From Planctomycetota bacterium (GTDB taxonomy: Bacteria > Planctomycetota > Phycisphaerae > Phycisphaerales > UBA1924), in assembly GCA_023429345.1 (NCBI GenBank), contig JAEYVB010000132.1:1-5226 (forward strand): a stretch of 5,226 bases of DNA. The letters are read 5' to 3'. The notes under the pieces are model-generated. The model did not search any database and was not told the origin of the DNA. It saw only the letters and a program-made list of their open reading frames with translations. The translations under genes and the position numbers were made by a program. Below are positions 4,777-5,226 of this stretch, one piece after another. Within the stretch, counting starts at the first letter, position 1; every line of letters begins with the position of its first letter.

Positions 4777-5226
4777 ATGACGCGCCTCCCCGAACACCAC
4801 CACCGCGAGCAGTTCTTCTTCGACAACGCCACCGTCGCCGAACTCGCCGATCTCTTGGCCGCGTACCCGCGCCCGTGCTGCCTCTGCGCGCCGACCGTCG
4901 GCGCCGAGCTCCACCGCCGCGGCCGCATTATGCGCGTGCTCGATATCGACCGCCGCTTCAGCAATCTCTACGGCTTCATGGAGTGGAACCTCTACCGCCC
5001 CCGGCGACTCGACGAGGAGTTCGGCGTCATCCTCTGTGACCCCCCCTTCTTTAGCGTCTCGCTCTCGCAGCTCTTCATCGCCGTCCGCATCCTCGCGCAC
5101 TACGACCTGACCACGCCCATCGCCGTCAGCTATCTCCGCCGACGGGAGCAGGCGATCCTCGGCGCACTGACGCTCTTCAACCTCCGTCCCACCGGTTATC
5201 GCCCCGCCTACCGCACTGTCGAGACC
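4777..5226 (+). CDS. N6-adenine / EEF1AKMT1-type methyltransferase, 3' end outside window
   Basis: The frame from ATG 4777 is open for 150 codons to the window edge. The start MTRLPEHHHREQFFFD is followed by LLAAYPRPCCLCAPTVGAEL (26-45), VLDIDRRFSNLYGF (54-67) and VILCDPPFF (84-92). The order Q-F-(F/W) helix, 'C-x-P-T' segment, 'D-x-D-x-R-F' acidic motif and D-P-P-F (88-91) is that of the Pfam N6-adenine methyltransferase-like family, whose eukaryotic member EEF1AKMT1 methylates a lysine of elongation factor 1A. The DPPF motif places substrate at an amino group beside S-adenosylmethionine. The bacterial substrate is unknown, so calling it a DNA methyltransferase would go too far. No clear Shine-Dalgarno site precedes the ATG; the start is chosen because family similarity begins just after it. 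The hairpin at 4695 separates it from the upstream gene. Confidence 0.8.
   Translation, partial: MTRLPEHHHREQFFFDNATVAELADLLAAYPRPCCLCAPTVGAELHRRGRIMRVLDIDRRFSNLYGFMEWNLYRPRRLDEEFGVILCDPPFFSVSLSQLFIAVRILAHYDLTTPIAVSYLRRREQAILGALTLFNLRPTGYRPAYRTVET

Overview
The window is very GC-rich. Its genes end almost every codon in C or G and are weakly to moderately marked by Shine-Dalgarno sites, and all four clear genes lie on the + strand. This would suit a planctomycete-like (for example Phycisphaerae) or other high-GC bacterium. That placement is an impression from composition and protein style, not a demonstrated assignment.

Layout: (1) 2-1501, the 3' part of a Ro60/Rsr gene (TROVE plus vWA domain), open at the left edge. 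(2) 1502-2148, a 647-base stretch without a protein gene. By hand folding it holds four tandem structured RNAs (called A, B, C and D here) that share one core: an outer helix, an asymmetric internal loop (ATGCC on one side, AACCYCTCG-like on the other) and an 8-bp inner helix whose sequence changes in both strands between copies while pairing is kept. B, C and D carry tRNA-like pieces in circularly permuted order: T arm, 3' acceptor strand, short loop, 5' acceptor strand, then (C and D) D arm. This is the design of bacterial YrlA-type Y RNAs, which bind Ro60 and mimic tRNA. A has no tRNA-like part, B has a T arm and acceptor stem but no recognisable D arm, and C and D have all three. (3) 2149-3639, rtcB, the RNA ligase, with its metal-binding and guanylylation residues present. 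(4) 3640-3900, a 261-base gap with a possible promoter and small hairpins. (5) 3901-4689, an unrecognised 262-aa protein with conserved-looking His/Trp motifs near its C-terminus. (6) 4695-4724, a strong hairpin, then 4777 to the right edge, the start of an N6-adenine/EEF1AKMT1-type methyltransferase with a DPPF motif.

Regions 1-3 make up an RNA repair or quality-control module: Ro60 ring, Y RNAs that could gate or tether it, and the RtcB ligase that seals broken RNA. The gene order Ro60 - Y RNA - rtcB matches the Salmonella rsr-yrlA-rtcBA arrangement, but with four Y-like RNAs of graded complexity instead of one or two, and with no rtcA or rtcR visible here. The two right-hand genes have no demonstrated link to the module.
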